From contig JAHDFQ010000020.1 of assembly GCA_020628085.1 (NCBI GenBank), forward strand, positions 1,775-40,175: 38,401 nt of DNA. Direction: 5' to 3'. Source of the stretch: Saprospiraceae bacterium. GTDB taxonomy: Bacteria; Bacteroidota; Bacteroidia; Chitinophagales; Saprospiraceae. Both the position numbers and the translations under genes were made by a program. Within the stretch, counting starts at the first letter, position 1. Each line of letters opens with the position of its first letter. The notes under the pieces are model-generated. The model was not told the DNA's origin, made no database searches, and saw nothing but the letters and a program-made list of their open reading frames with translations. This document shows, piece by piece, positions 9,665-17,589 of the stretch.

Positions 9665-9961
9665 TTATCGTTTAGAAATTTTATTATTGGTAATCTGTCG
9701 CTGACGAGTACACTTGAAGCGATCAATTTCAGGATTACGTTTTTTAACATGTTTTTGACTGATAGATGTTGCCCGCTTCCGCCAACGACGAAAACTGCTT
9801 TCTTTGAGTTCCTTACGCATCAGTTTAATCACCTCCGCCTCAGAAAAACCAAATTGCGCTTCAATGGCGTCAAATGGTGTGCGATCTTCCCAAGCCATAC
9901 CAATAATTCGATCTATGTCTCGTTCTGTAAGGGCTTTATATTTCTGCTTAAAAACATTCAT
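9665..9961 (-). CDS. TIGR03643 family protein
   Basis: A small protein of 98 residues. The first 60 or so form a helical, helix-turn-helix-like region (KYKALTERDIDRIIGMAWEDRTPFDAIEAQFG, EAEVIKLMR). It continues with ESSFRRWRKRA and ends in a very basic tail (KHVKKRNPEIDRF and more Arg/Lys). This matches TIGR03643, a family almost always found beside photolyase/cryptochrome genes. The start codon overlaps the end of the upstream flavin reductase-like gene by four bases, indicating translational coupling. The helical domain and basic tail suggest binding to DNA or RNA, but that is inference. Confidence 0.82.
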   Translation of the reverse strand: MNVFKQKYKALTERDIDRIIGMAWEDRTPFDAIEAQFGFSEAEVIKLMRKELKESSFRRWRKRATSISQKHVKKRNPEIDRFKCTRQRQITNNKISKR

Positions 9962-10431
9962 AAAATTATTTTTTGGTCAATCAAGTCTTGAAACATCAAC
10001 ACATTGTCTTCTGAAAAAGTGGAATATTTTTTGGCATTAAAAATAAACAAATCGTGATCGCCCGTTTGGATAAACTCCTTTTTTTTCAGAAGTACATACG
10101 CCGCCGCAGATTTCAAGACTTCGTAGCCTTTCCAATCTACTAGTAAATCTCGTTTTCGCAAATAAGTTTCTTTATCATAATCATTCCCAGAGCGTTTGCC
10201 AAGTGGACGGATCATCTTAGTCTGATCTTTCGTCAGAATTTGAAGTACCGCCATATCTTGACGATGCAGCATCTCATACGTTTTCGAACCTTGCTCTATC
10301 GCCACCATATACATCTTAGGCGTACGACTTATAGCCGTCACGTAGGTACAAATATTCATATTCAGCTGGTCATCTTCATACGTAACCAAACTGTAAATAG
10401 GCGAATCAATGATATTCCAAGGTCGTCGCAT
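9958..10431 (-). CDS. Flavin reductase-like protein
   Basis: A protein of 157 residues with a shortened flavin reductase/FMN-binding split-barrel pattern: PWNIIDSPIYSLVTYEDD, NMNICTYVTAISRTPKMYMVAIEQGSKTYE, LQILTKDQ and PLGKRSGNDYDK. It overlaps TIGR03643 by four bases and is the second flavin reductase-type gene of the cluster. It probably handles FMN/FAD redox, perhaps for the photolyase, or is a non-catalytic flavin carrier. Homology to the 7513-8145 gene is only at fold level, so it does not look like a recent duplication. Confidence 0.78.
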   Translation of the reverse strand: MRRPWNIIDSPIYSLVTYEDDQLNMNICTYVTAISRTPKMYMVAIEQGSKTYEMLHRQDMAVLQILTKDQTKMIRPLGKRSGNDYDKETYLRKRDLLVDWKGYEVLKSAAAYVLLKKKEFIQTGDHDLFIFNAKKYSTFSEDNVLMFQDLIDQKIIL

Positions 10432-10539
10432 GTATTACCGTGTTAATGTGCATACGCCTGCATGCCGCAGGCAAGTGTTCTCATGTTCATGTTGCAAAGA
10501 TCGTTTTAAACATGAACACATTCGCACTTGAACACATTG
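10432..10539. repeat. Octamer-period intergenic palindrome, copy 2
   Basis: Fills the gap between Lacal_2735 and the flavin reductase-like gene. GTGTTAAT and GTGCATAC blocks on the left are followed by a nested GCCTGC...GCAGGC palindrome, GTGTTCTC and ATGTTCAT. The core ATCGTTTTAAACATGAACAC matches the cores of the copies at 7408 and 24415. The right side is ACAC-rich and complementary to the left. Confidence 0.65.
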
Positions 10540-10719
10540 TTACGCATTTTGCGCTTCGTTGATGGCATCAATTTCTTTCAAAATATTATCTGCTTCCAAC
10601 TGTAAACGATCACTTTCTGTACGATTGGTTTTTGACAACCTAAATGACTGCTCTAATAACTTTTCGTACTTTTCTTGTAGCTTTTCTACTTTTGATTTTT
10701 TCTTAAATAGTCCGAACAT
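10540..10719 (-). CDS. Lacal_2735 family protein
   Basis: A protein of 59 residues. It begins MFGLFKKKSKVEKLQEKYEKLLEQ, written here in two halves: a hydrophobic/basic MFGLFKKK start and a heptad-like helix. It continues RLSKTNRTESDRLQLEADNILKEI. This matches the small helical Lacal_2735 family, often near photolyase clusters in Bacteroidota. The predicted product is one amphipathic or coiled-coil helix. It lies between the SDR and flavin reductase-like genes on the same strand. The role is unknown. Confidence 0.75.
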   Translation of the reverse strand: MFGLFKKKSKVEKLQEKYEKLLEQSFRLSKTNRTESDRLQLEADNILKEIDAINEAQNA

Positions 10720-10734
10720 AATACTCTTATTTTT

Positions 10735-10885
10735 TTAACGTTTTAATGAGGAATATTCTAACGTATTAACACAAAGTATATTTAGTACTTTTCGAGCTGG
10801 TGATTTTTCTTTCAATTTTTATTATGGAAATCCAGTCGTTAAGATGTTAAATTGTTAATCGTTAATACGTTAAAGAATAAACACG
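10735..10885. repeat. Intergenic inverted repeat of GTTAA/TTAAC units
   Basis: Left arm: TTTTTTTAACG, TATTCTAACGTATTAACAC. Right arm: GTTAAGAT, GTTAAATT, GTTAATC, GTTAATAC, GTTAAAGA, again close to an 8-base period. TATTCTAACGTATTAAC pairs with GTTAATACGTTAAAGAATA. It resembles the 17017-17126 element and occupies most of the gap between the SDR and Lacal_2735 genes. Confidence 0.6.
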
Positions 10886-10888
10886 TTC

Positions 10889-11587
10889 TTACACTTTTAA
10901 ATTAGACATTCCTCCATCTACAGGAAGGACTTGTCCTGATATAAAACTTGATTTTTCTGATAATAAAAAGGCTGCCATATTAGCTATATCCGTTGCCGTT
11001 CCAACCCGTCGAAGCGGATGACGTTGTGCATTGGCTTCCATTTTTTCGGGGCTATTCAGCAATTTATCTGCCAAGGGTGTATCTGTTAAAGAGGGTGCGA
11101 TACAATTGACTCGTATTGTCGGTGCAAACTCAGCTGCTAAGGCGCGGGTCAATCCCTCAATAGCTCCTTTAGAAGTCGATACTTGCGAGTGAAAATTAAA
11201 ACCAGCTTGTACAGCAACAGTAGAGAAAAGAACGATAGACGGATGTTCTGCTTTCTTTAGATTTTTCAATGCCGCTTGAATCGTTTTGATCGCTCCACCT
11301 ACTTGTAATTCAAAGTCTTGTGTAAACGCTGCTGGCTTAATTCTGTGAAACGGTTTGAGATTAATACTACCTGGACAATAAGCTATTCCATCAATTTGAT
11401 CTGGTAAGAAGTCTAAATTTACATCCTCCTCCATTACATCCAAATGATGATATTCTACATTTGCCATCATATCACTCACTTCCGTTTTATTATACGTTGC
11501 AACGACCTGATGACCTGCTGTTGCTAATGTCTCAACCAACGCTCGTCCTATTCCTGACGAACCACCTATAATTACATAATTTTTCAT
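10889..11587 (-). CDS. SDR family oxidoreductase, catalytic Tyr replaced
   Basis: A short-chain dehydrogenase/reductase of 232 residues. The cofactor motif GGSSGIG is at about residues 8-14. NNAG-region sequence is replaced by YCPGSI, LFSTVA supplies the Ser, and the C-terminus has FISGQVLPVDGG. At the usual YxxxK site the sequence is VSTSK, so the catalytic Tyr is Val while Lys is kept. Such divergent SDRs occur with photolyase gene sets, so the change may be a family trait and not decay. It is the first gene of the minus-strand photoreactivation cluster. It may bind NAD(P)H without standard dehydrogenase chemistry. Confidence 0.83.
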   Translation of the reverse strand: MKNYVIIGGSSGIGRALVETLATAGHQVVATYNKTEVSDMMANVEYHHLDVMEEDVNLDFLPDQIDGIAYCPGSINLKPFHRIKPAAFTQDFELQVGGAIKTIQAALKNLKKAEHPSIVLFSTVAVQAGFNFHSQVSTSKGAIEGLTRALAAEFAPTIRVNCIAPSLTDTPLADKLLNSPEKMEANAQRHPLRRVGTATDIANMAAFLLSEKSSFISGQVLPVDGGMSNLKV

Positions 11588-11677
11588 GCTACTAGAACAG
11601 GAAGTATAAAAAAATGTTTGCGCTGATTCTATAATCTATTCAATATTTTGATGCAAACAAAAGATCAGATTCCAAGT

Positions 11678-11717
11678 ATTCGTCTTTCTAAAATTGAAAT
11701 TCGTCTTTAAAATTGAA
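11678..11717. repeat. Tandem direct repeat upstream of the ABC transporter
   Basis: Two adjacent copies of ATTCGTCTTT(CT)AAAATTGAA, 21 and 19 bases long. They sit in the 184-base divergent gap between the SDR and ABC ATPase genes, 55-95 bases before the ATPase start. They could be a paired operator site or a small duplication. Confidence 0.55.
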
Positions 11718-11771
11718 TCGCTTCCAGTATTTTGGTTAAGTTAGATACTCAAATCAAAACCATCTATACTT

Positions 11772-12635
11772 ATGAAGTTAACGATTTCCAACTTATGTAA
11801 AACATATCCAAATGGTGTCAAGGCATTAGACAACGTTAATCTGGAGTTATCCAATGGCATGTTTGGGCTACTAGGCCCAAATGGTGCAGGAAAATCTTCT
11901 TTAATGCGCACATTGGCAACGCTACAAGAAGCAGATTCAGGTTCAGCCATACTAGGTGATATTGACATCCTAAATGAACCTAAAAAAGTAAGGGCAACAC
12001 TGGGTTATTTACCACAAGAATTTGGAGTGTACCCTAAAATTTCAGCTAGTCAACTACTCGATCATTTAGCAATCTTAAAAGGTGTGCGTAATAAAGGGGA
12101 ACGAAAGGATTTAGTAAATTATTTGCTACAAAAAGTAAATTTGACCGATCATAAAGACAAAAGCGTCAAAGGGTTTTCAGGTGGAATGAAGCAACGCGTT
12201 GGCATTGCACAAGCGTTAATTGGTGATCCAAAATTAATTATCGTCGATGAACCTACGGCAGGTCTTGATCCTGGTGAACGCAACCGCTTTCACAATCTAT
12301 TAGCAGAAGTTGGGGAGGAAGTTATCGTCATTTTATCTACACATATTGTCGATGATGTTCGAGAATTGTGTAATAATATGGCGATCATGAACTTGGGGAA
12401 AATTGTATTTAATGGACAACCCGAAGATGCTTTACAAGAATTGAACGGGCAAGTCTGGCGAAAAACGATTGATCGCTCTGAAAAAGAGGTGTATAAAACA
12501 AATTACAATGTGATTTCTGATAAAATGGTGGCGGGAAAGCCACAAATCCATATACTAAGCAATACTAATCCTGGTGATGGATTTGTTGAAGTTCCTCCGA
12601 ATTTGGAAGATGTATTTTTCACTAAAATACATTAA
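11772..12635 (+). CDS. ABC transporter ATP-binding protein
   Basis: A nucleotide-binding subunit of 287 residues. Walker A GPNGAGKSS lies near residues 34-42, the Q-loop region is YLPQEFG, the ABC signature is FSGGMKQRVG near 135, Walker B is LIIVDEPTAGLD, and the H-loop is LSTHIVDD. The C-terminal 60 residues match ABC-2-type exporters. It is followed 77 bases later by a permease fused to an M1 peptidase, its obvious membrane partner. The start follows a moderately A-rich sequence. Substrate is unknown. In Bacteroidota this pair is often annotated only as an ABC transporter with an aminopeptidase domain. Confidence 0.9.
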   Translation: MKLTISNLCKTYPNGVKALDNVNLELSNGMFGLLGPNGAGKSSLMRTLATLQEADSGSAILGDIDILNEPKKVRATLGYLPQEFGVYPKISASQLLDHLAILKGVRNKGERKDLVNYLLQKVNLTDHKDKSVKGFSGGMKQRVGIAQALIGDPKLIIVDEPTAGLDPGERNRFHNLLAEVGEEVIVILSTHIVDDVRELCNNMAIMNLGKIVFNGQPEDALQELNGQVWRKTIDRSEKEVYKTNYNVISDKMVAGKPQIHILSNTNPGDGFVEVPPNLEDVFFTKIH

Positions 12636-12657
12636 CATTTAAATTGATTTGTTACAA

Positions 12658-12685
12658 TCAAATGGTGACTAAAGTCATCATTTGA
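12658..12685 (+). terminator. Hairpin with ACT-AA-AGT apex between ABC genes
   Basis: TCAAATGGTGACT, loop AA, AGTCATCATTTGA: thirteen pairs including one G-T. It lies 22 bases after the ATPase stop, before the permease-peptidase gene, with no T-tract. It may tune expression inside the operon instead of ending transcription. Confidence 0.5.
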
Positions 12686-12712
12686 ATTACTCATCTTCTA
12701 AAATCTGCCATT

Positions 12713-15700
12713 ATGTTTTCAGAATTTTTCTTTAAAGAAGTTGGGACAGCGTTAAAGCGTCCGATGATCTATATTTTCTTTTTTATTGTTGCTTTATTAG
12801 TCTTTTTTGCAGTCATCAGCGATAATGTAGTGATTGGTGGAACAGTTGGAAATGTATACAAAAATGCACCAACCGTTGTGGCGACCTTTGTTGCTATTCT
12901 AACCATTTTCGGATTACTGTTTGCGACTGCGTTTTTCAACAATGCTGCCCTTCGAGATCATAAATATGGTTTCAATGAAATCCTATTTAGTGCTCCGATC
13001 AACAAATCGGGTTACTTTTTTGGACGATTTATGGGGGCTTGGTTGTTGTCTACCTTGGTTATGACAGGCGTCTATTTTGCAGTGACATTAGGTTCAATTA
13101 TGGGACCAGCTTTTGGCTGGATTGGAGCAGAACGAATCGGACCAATTCCTATACAAAGTTATATTAGCACCTATTTTATTTTTGTTCTGCCCAATATGTT
13201 TATAGCGGGAGCGATTATTTTTGCATTAGCGACCCAGTTCAAAAATACTATTATTTCTTTTGTTGGAACTCTACTCATCATCATTGGATATATTGCATCT
13301 GGATCATTACTTTCGGATATTGATAATGAATTCATCGCTGCCTTATCTGATGTCTTTGGAATCCGTGCATACACCTTAGATATTAAATACTTTACGCCGC
13401 TGGAACGCAATACGATTGCACCATCCTTTTCAGGTTATATTTTATGGAATCGGTTGCTATGGATGGGAGTTGGGACAGTTATTTTAATCGCTTCCTACTT
13501 CTCTTTTTCTTTTGCCAATAAAAATAAAAAAGTTAAAAAAGAGAAAAAGTCTAAGGATAGTTCTATCAATCAAATGCTTACTAAGCCCGATATTAGTCTT
13601 TCAAATTCAGGTAATACTTGGGCACATTTTAGTAGTTTCTTTCGCATCAGTTTTTTATCCATTTTCAAAAGTAATGTTTTTATCATTCTACTATTATTTA
13701 GTGTTATTTTATTAGTAGTTGGATTACTAGGAGGCTTTGAATATTTTGGATTACAGTCCTATCCTGTCACCTACAAACTTATTGATGAAATAGGCGGTAT
13801 TTCTACCTTACTTATCATAATTGTAATTGTCTTTTTTAGCGGAGAACTCGTTTGGCGAGATCGAGATAGTCATATCAACGAAGTAGTGGATGGAACACCA
13901 CATCACTCGGCTGTTTCTTTGTTTGCAAAAACACTTTCATTAATTGCCATTGCGAGCATCATGCACTTATTTTTGATAGGAATTTCTATGATCTACCAAG
14001 CCCTAAATGGATATACTAATTTTGAAATAGGCGTTTACTTAACTAGCTTCTTTTATGAAGGTTTACTATTCTATGCTATTTGGGCAGGATTAATGATTTT
14101 TGTTCAAGTTCTGGTCAACCAAAAATATATCGGATATTTTGTTTCCATTATGGTCATTTTTGCACTTGATATTATTTTACTGATTCTAAAAATCGAAAGT
14201 AATATGTTGAGTATCGGAAGTACACCGAGCATCCGATATTCTGATATGAACGGTTTTGGTCCGGGTGTATTGGGGATGCAATGGTTCTCTATTTATTGGT
14301 TATTATTAGCTGTTGTAGGAATTCTATTTGCAGGTCTGATTTGGCCCAGAGGTACTAATAATTTATTGAAAAATAGATTTACAACAGGTAAAAAAACATT
14401 GGGTAAGTCATACACAGGTGCATTGGGTTTCTTTAGTATAGCATGGTTAGCTGTAGCTGCTTTTGTCTATTACAACACTCAAATTTTGAATCCATACAAA
14501 ACCAGCAAACAACAAGAACTAATGCAGGTTGACTATGAAAAAAGGTATAAGCAATACGAAAATATCACACTACCAAAAATCATCGATGCAACCTATTACA
14601 TTGATATTTTCCCAAATAAACGAGATGCGTATTTGAAAGCCGATTTAGTACTTAAAAATAAGTCAAATGAAGCTATTAAAGAACTACATTTTACGGTTGA
14701 TAAGGATTTAAAACACGAAATTAGTATTCCAAATGCAAGTTTAGATTCGTTTGATGAAGAACTAGGTTATCAAATATATACGCTTCAACAGCCTATGCAG
14801 CCTAGTGATTCTATTGCTATTACAGTAAAAGCAACACAGGAAACAAAAGGTTTTGAAAATAGACGCCCGAATACCAACGTCATCAAAAATGGAACATTTT
14901 TCAACAATTTATCTGTTTTACCGACGATGGGATATGCTAAAAATTATGAAATTGGAGATAAAAATAAACGTAGAAAATATGATCTCCCTGAACGAGAACG
15001 AATGCCTGAATTACAAGAAACGTGTTCGCAGTTGTGTATGACCAATTACTTAACGGACGGTGCTGCCGATTGGGTCAATGTGGAAACATACATTTCTACT
15101 TCCGACGACCAAATTGCTATTGCCCCTGGTTCATTAATCAGTGAAAAAACAGAGAATGGTCGTCGTCAATATCATTATAAAGTCGATCATCCTTCTCAAA
15201 ACTTCTATTCCTTTATTTCGGCAGATTATGAAGTTGCTACTCGCAAGTGGAACGGTGTAGATTTAGAGGTCTATTATCATGAAGGACATGAATATAATAT
15301 CGAACGCATGTTGGATGCTATTCAGAAATCGTTGGAATATTACACCACCAATTTTGGCCCGTATTACCACAAGCAAGCTCGAATTATAGAATTTCCACGT
15401 TACTCTAATTTTGCGCAAGCATTCCCAGGTACAATGCCTTATTCTGAATCTTTTGGTTTTATTATTAACCTAGAAGGAGAAAATAAAAATAATGTGATTG
15501 ATGCCGTTATTGCACATGAAATGGCACATCAATACTGGGCACACCAGGTGATTGGTGCAGAAATGCAAGGTTCGACTATGTTGAGTGAAAGTTTTGCGGA
15601 ATATTCTTCTTTGATGGTGATGAAACAAGAAACAGACGCCATGCAAATGAAAGACTTTTTGAAATATGATATGAACCGTTATTTACGTGGACGAAGTTCG

Positions 15701-16285
15701 GAAGTGGACGAAGAACAACCATTGCATAAAGTAGAAAATCAAACCCATATTCATTATGGAAAAGGGTCGATTATCCTGTATGCTTTACAAGATTATATTG
15801 GTGAAGAAAAGGTTAACAATGCTCTGAAAGGTTTCTTAGCAGAATATGCTTATGAAGAACCGCCTTACCCAACTTCTAATGACTTTATGCGTTATTTAGA
15901 ACCGCAAGTACCCGATTCTTTAAAATATCTGATCGATGATTGGTTTAAAGATATTACACTATATGATCTACGTATGGATGAAGCGACTTTCTCCAAAACA
16001 GGTGATGGTTATACTGCGAAAGTGGAAGTAATTGCTAATAAAAATAAAGTAGATGGAGAAGGGAATGTGTCTGATGTTAGTATTTCCGATTGGATAGATA
16101 TTGGTTTTTATAGTGATCGAGCTGCCGAAAACTTGATGTTCAATGAACGAGTGTACATTGATAAAAGCCCAGCTATTTTTGAATTTCAACTGGATTCCAT
16201 TCCTGCTAAAGCAGCCATTGACCCATATCGTCTATTGATTGATCGGGTATCAAAAGACAACACCAAAACCGTAAGCGAAGAATAG
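12713..16285 (+). CDS. ABC transporter permease fused to M1-type aminopeptidase
   Basis: A protein of 1190 residues in two parts. The first 600 or so carry ABC-2-type permease segments in two sets, one at about 15-275 and one at about 305-595, each with about six transmembrane helices. A polar, likely periplasmic part follows. It has a beta-sandwich region and then a gluzincin domain with GTMPYSESFGF in place of the usual GxMEN and the zinc motif HEMAHQYW (first His near residue 935). A Glu in MLSESFAEY follows 20 residues after the second His, as the third ligand. This fusion is known in Bacteroidota. It probably couples export of, or sensing of, peptides with trimming outside the membrane. 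The ATPase partner is just upstream. Confidence 0.9.
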   Translation: MFSEFFFKEVGTALKRPMIYIFFFIVALLVFFAVISDNVVIGGTVGNVYKNAPTVVATFVAILTIFGLLFATAFFNNAALRDHKYGFNEILFSAPINKSGYFFGRFMGAWLLSTLVMTGVYFAVTLGSIMGPAFGWIGAERIGPIPIQSYISTYFIFVLPNMFIAGAIIFALATQFKNTIISFVGTLLIIIGYIASGSLLSDIDNEFIAALSDVFGIRAYTLDIKYFTPLERNTIAPSFSGYILWNRLLWMGVGTVILIASYFSFSFANKNKKVKKEKKSKDSSINQMLTKPDISLSNSGNTWAHFSSFFRISFLSIFKSNVFIILLLFSVILLVVGLLGGFEYFGLQSYPVTYKLIDEIGGISTLLIIIVIVFFSGELVWRDRDSHINEVVDGTPHHSAVSLFAKTLSLIAIASIMHLFLIGISMIYQALNGYTNFEIGVYLTSFFYEGLLFYAIWAGLMIFVQVLVNQKYIGYFVSIMVIFALDIILLILKIESNMLSIGSTPSIRYSDMNGFGPGVLGMQWFSIYWLLLAVVGILFAGLIWPRGTNNLLKNRFTTGKKTLGKSYTGALGFFSIAWLAVAAFVYYNTQILNPYKTSKQQELMQVDYEKRYKQYENITLPKIIDATYYIDIFPNKRDAYLKADLVLKNKSNEAIKELHFTVDKDLKHEISIPNASLDSFDEELGYQIYTLQQPMQPSDSIAITVKATQETKGFENRRPNTNVIKNGTFFNNLSVLPTMGYAKNYEIGDKNKRRKYDLPERERMPELQETCSQLCMTNYLTDGAADWVNVETYISTSDDQIAIAPGSLISEKTENGRRQYHYKVDHPSQNFYSFISADYEVATRKWNGVDLEVYYHEGHEYNIERMLDAIQKSLEYYTTNFGPYYHKQARIIEFPRYSNFAQAFPGTMPYSESFGFIINLEGENKNNVIDAVIAHEMAHQYWAHQVIGAEMQGSTMLSESFAEYSSLMVMKQETDAMQMKDFLKYDMNRYLRGRSSEVDEEQPLHKVENQTHIHYGKGSIILYALQDYIGEEKVNNALKGFLAEYAYEEPPYPTSNDFMRYLEPQVPDSLKYLIDDWFKDITLYDLRMDEATFSKTGDGYTAKVEVIANKNKVDGEGNVSDVSISDWIDIGFYSDRAAENLMFNERVYIDKSPAIFEFQLDSIPAKAAIDPYRLLIDRVSKDNTKTVSEE

Positions 16286-16323
16286 ATAAATTCTTATTTT
16301 GTAATTGTACGCCCTAAAAGTCA

Positions 16324-17019
16324 ATGGATGGTTTGAAATCATGCGTTGACTTTTTTAATTTTACCAAAAAATATATTTTGCCTTTACACCTTCATCAAAT
16401 GCTCCAACCTGACGGCGAACTCGGCGTCTGGAAACTCACAGAACTAGAAAGCTATTTCTTAGAACATTTAGATTTCAAAGTTGGTGAATTGGAAGAGATA
16501 CAACAACTTAAAAAAGGTCGAAAACTAGAATGGCTCGCTGTTCGTTGGCTCGTGCATCAACTATCGGGACGGACGATCCGCGGAGCCATCAAAAAGGATG
16601 AATTTGGAAAACCATATTTGGAAAACTCCCCTTTTCAGATTTCCATGAGTCATTCAGGTAAGATGGCAGCTGTTATTGCTGCTACGAATCCAGTTGGGGT
16701 TGATATTCAAGAAGTCGTCCCAAAAATCACAAAGATTGCACATAAATTTATGCGTCCTGAAGAATCCAATAGCCTTCAAAAAGCAACGGAACTCGAACAT
16801 TTACACGTATATTGGGGTGCAAAAGAAGCATTATATAAAGCCTATGGTCGTAAATTACTAGATTTCAAACAACATATTCATATTACGCCATTCGATTATG
16901 ATGTAACTATTGGGCAGTGTGAGGGTTATGTTATTAAAGATGATTTCAAAGCTTTTTACCAATTGACATACCAGAAAGTAGAGAATTATATTTTGGTGTA
17001 TGGGCAAGAGGTGTCGTAA
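16324..17019 (+). CDS. 4'-phosphopantetheinyl transferase superfamily protein
   Basis: Transfers the phosphopantetheine arm from CoA to carrier proteins (ACP or peptidyl/polyketide carriers). Sfp-type motifs are present: ISMSHSG, GVDIQEV with the metal-binding Asp, and WGAKEALYKAYG with the catalytic Glu and Lys. The ATG at 16324 gives 231 residues, but its first 18 are unlike the family. A TTG at 16378 (reading LPLHLHQMLQPDGELGVWKLTE), preceded by AAAAAATATAT, gives a more normal N-terminus, so the true start is uncertain. It may be the housekeeping ACP-activating enzyme, as no biosynthetic cluster is nearby. Confidence 0.85.
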   Translation: MDGLKSCVDFFNFTKKYILPLHLHQMLQPDGELGVWKLTELESYFLEHLDFKVGELEEIQQLKKGRKLEWLAVRWLVHQLSGRTIRGAIKKDEFGKPYLENSPFQISMSHSGKMAAVIAATNPVGVDIQEVVPKITKIAHKFMRPEESNSLQKATELEHLHVYWGAKEALYKAYGRKLLDFKQHIHITPFDYDVTIGQCEGYVIKDDFKAFYQLTYQKVENYILVYGQEVS

Positions 17020-17126
17020 CATACTAACGCATAACAATCTAACATTTTAACGCTAGCCGTTAATGAATTTAATATTCAGCTAGCATCAAAATGTTACTCG
17101 TTAATATGTTAGAGCATTATTCGTTA
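17017..17126. repeat. Intergenic inverted repeat of TAAC/GTTA units
   Basis: Begins in the stop codon of the transferase. TAAC recurs about every eight bases on the left (TAACATAC, TAACGCA, TAACAATC, TAACATTT, TAACGCTA). The right arm carries the complement: GCTAGCATCAAAATGTTAC, GTTAATATGTTAGAGCAT. CTAACATTTTAACGCTAGC pairs with the reverse complement GTAACATTTTGATGCTAGC. It is structurally like the 10735-10885 element. Confidence 0.65.
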
Positions 17127-17138
17127 AAATAAAAACAA

Positions 17139-17588
17139 ATGCAAAAAATAATTATTACTACCGCAGCACTCCTGCTTATCATCACTGCTTGTCGGCGAAG
17201 CAGCGACCAAACGACTGTTTCTACAGATGCTGCCCAAGAACAAGGATTATCCCCTGACTTTATGAATTTTTATATGCGCTTTCATACCGATAGTTTATAT
17301 CAAATGGCACATATTACATTTCCCGTAGAAGGGTATGTTCCGAATATTGGTTTAGATAGTACTGAATTACAATCGACACAGTGGCAACAAGAGGACTGGA
17401 TCATGCACCGTCCGCTGGACAACTCCGCAGGGAACTTTAGACAAGAATACCAGCAACTCAACAATATGGTCATCGAATACATTATCAACGATGATGAACG
17501 CATGGCGATGGAACGTCGCTTTAGCAAACTCGGTAATGAATGGTATTTAATTTATTATATGGGAATGAATCGGGTATCTATTGAGTAA
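17139..17588 (+). CDS. Hypothetical lipoprotein
   Basis: A protein of 149 residues with a lipoprotein signal (MQKIIITTAALLLIITAC). A Ser/Thr/Gln-rich linker follows. The body (PDFMNFYMRFHTDSLYQMAHITFPVEGY ... FSKLGNEWYLIYYMGMNRVSIE) looks like a compact alpha/beta domain with a terminal lipocalin/NTF2-like strand pattern, similar in style to DUF4348-type Bacteroidota lipoproteins. That assignment is weak. It should be anchored in the inner or outer membrane. It ends one base before the convergent gene on the other strand. Confidence 0.65.
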   Translation: MQKIIITTAALLLIITACRRSSDQTTVSTDAAQEQGLSPDFMNFYMRFHTDSLYQMAHITFPVEGYVPNIGLDSTELQSTQWQQEDWIMHRPLDNSAGNFRQEYQQLNNMVIEYIINDDERMAMERRFSKLGNEWYLIYYMGMNRVSIE

Positions 17589-17589
17589 C

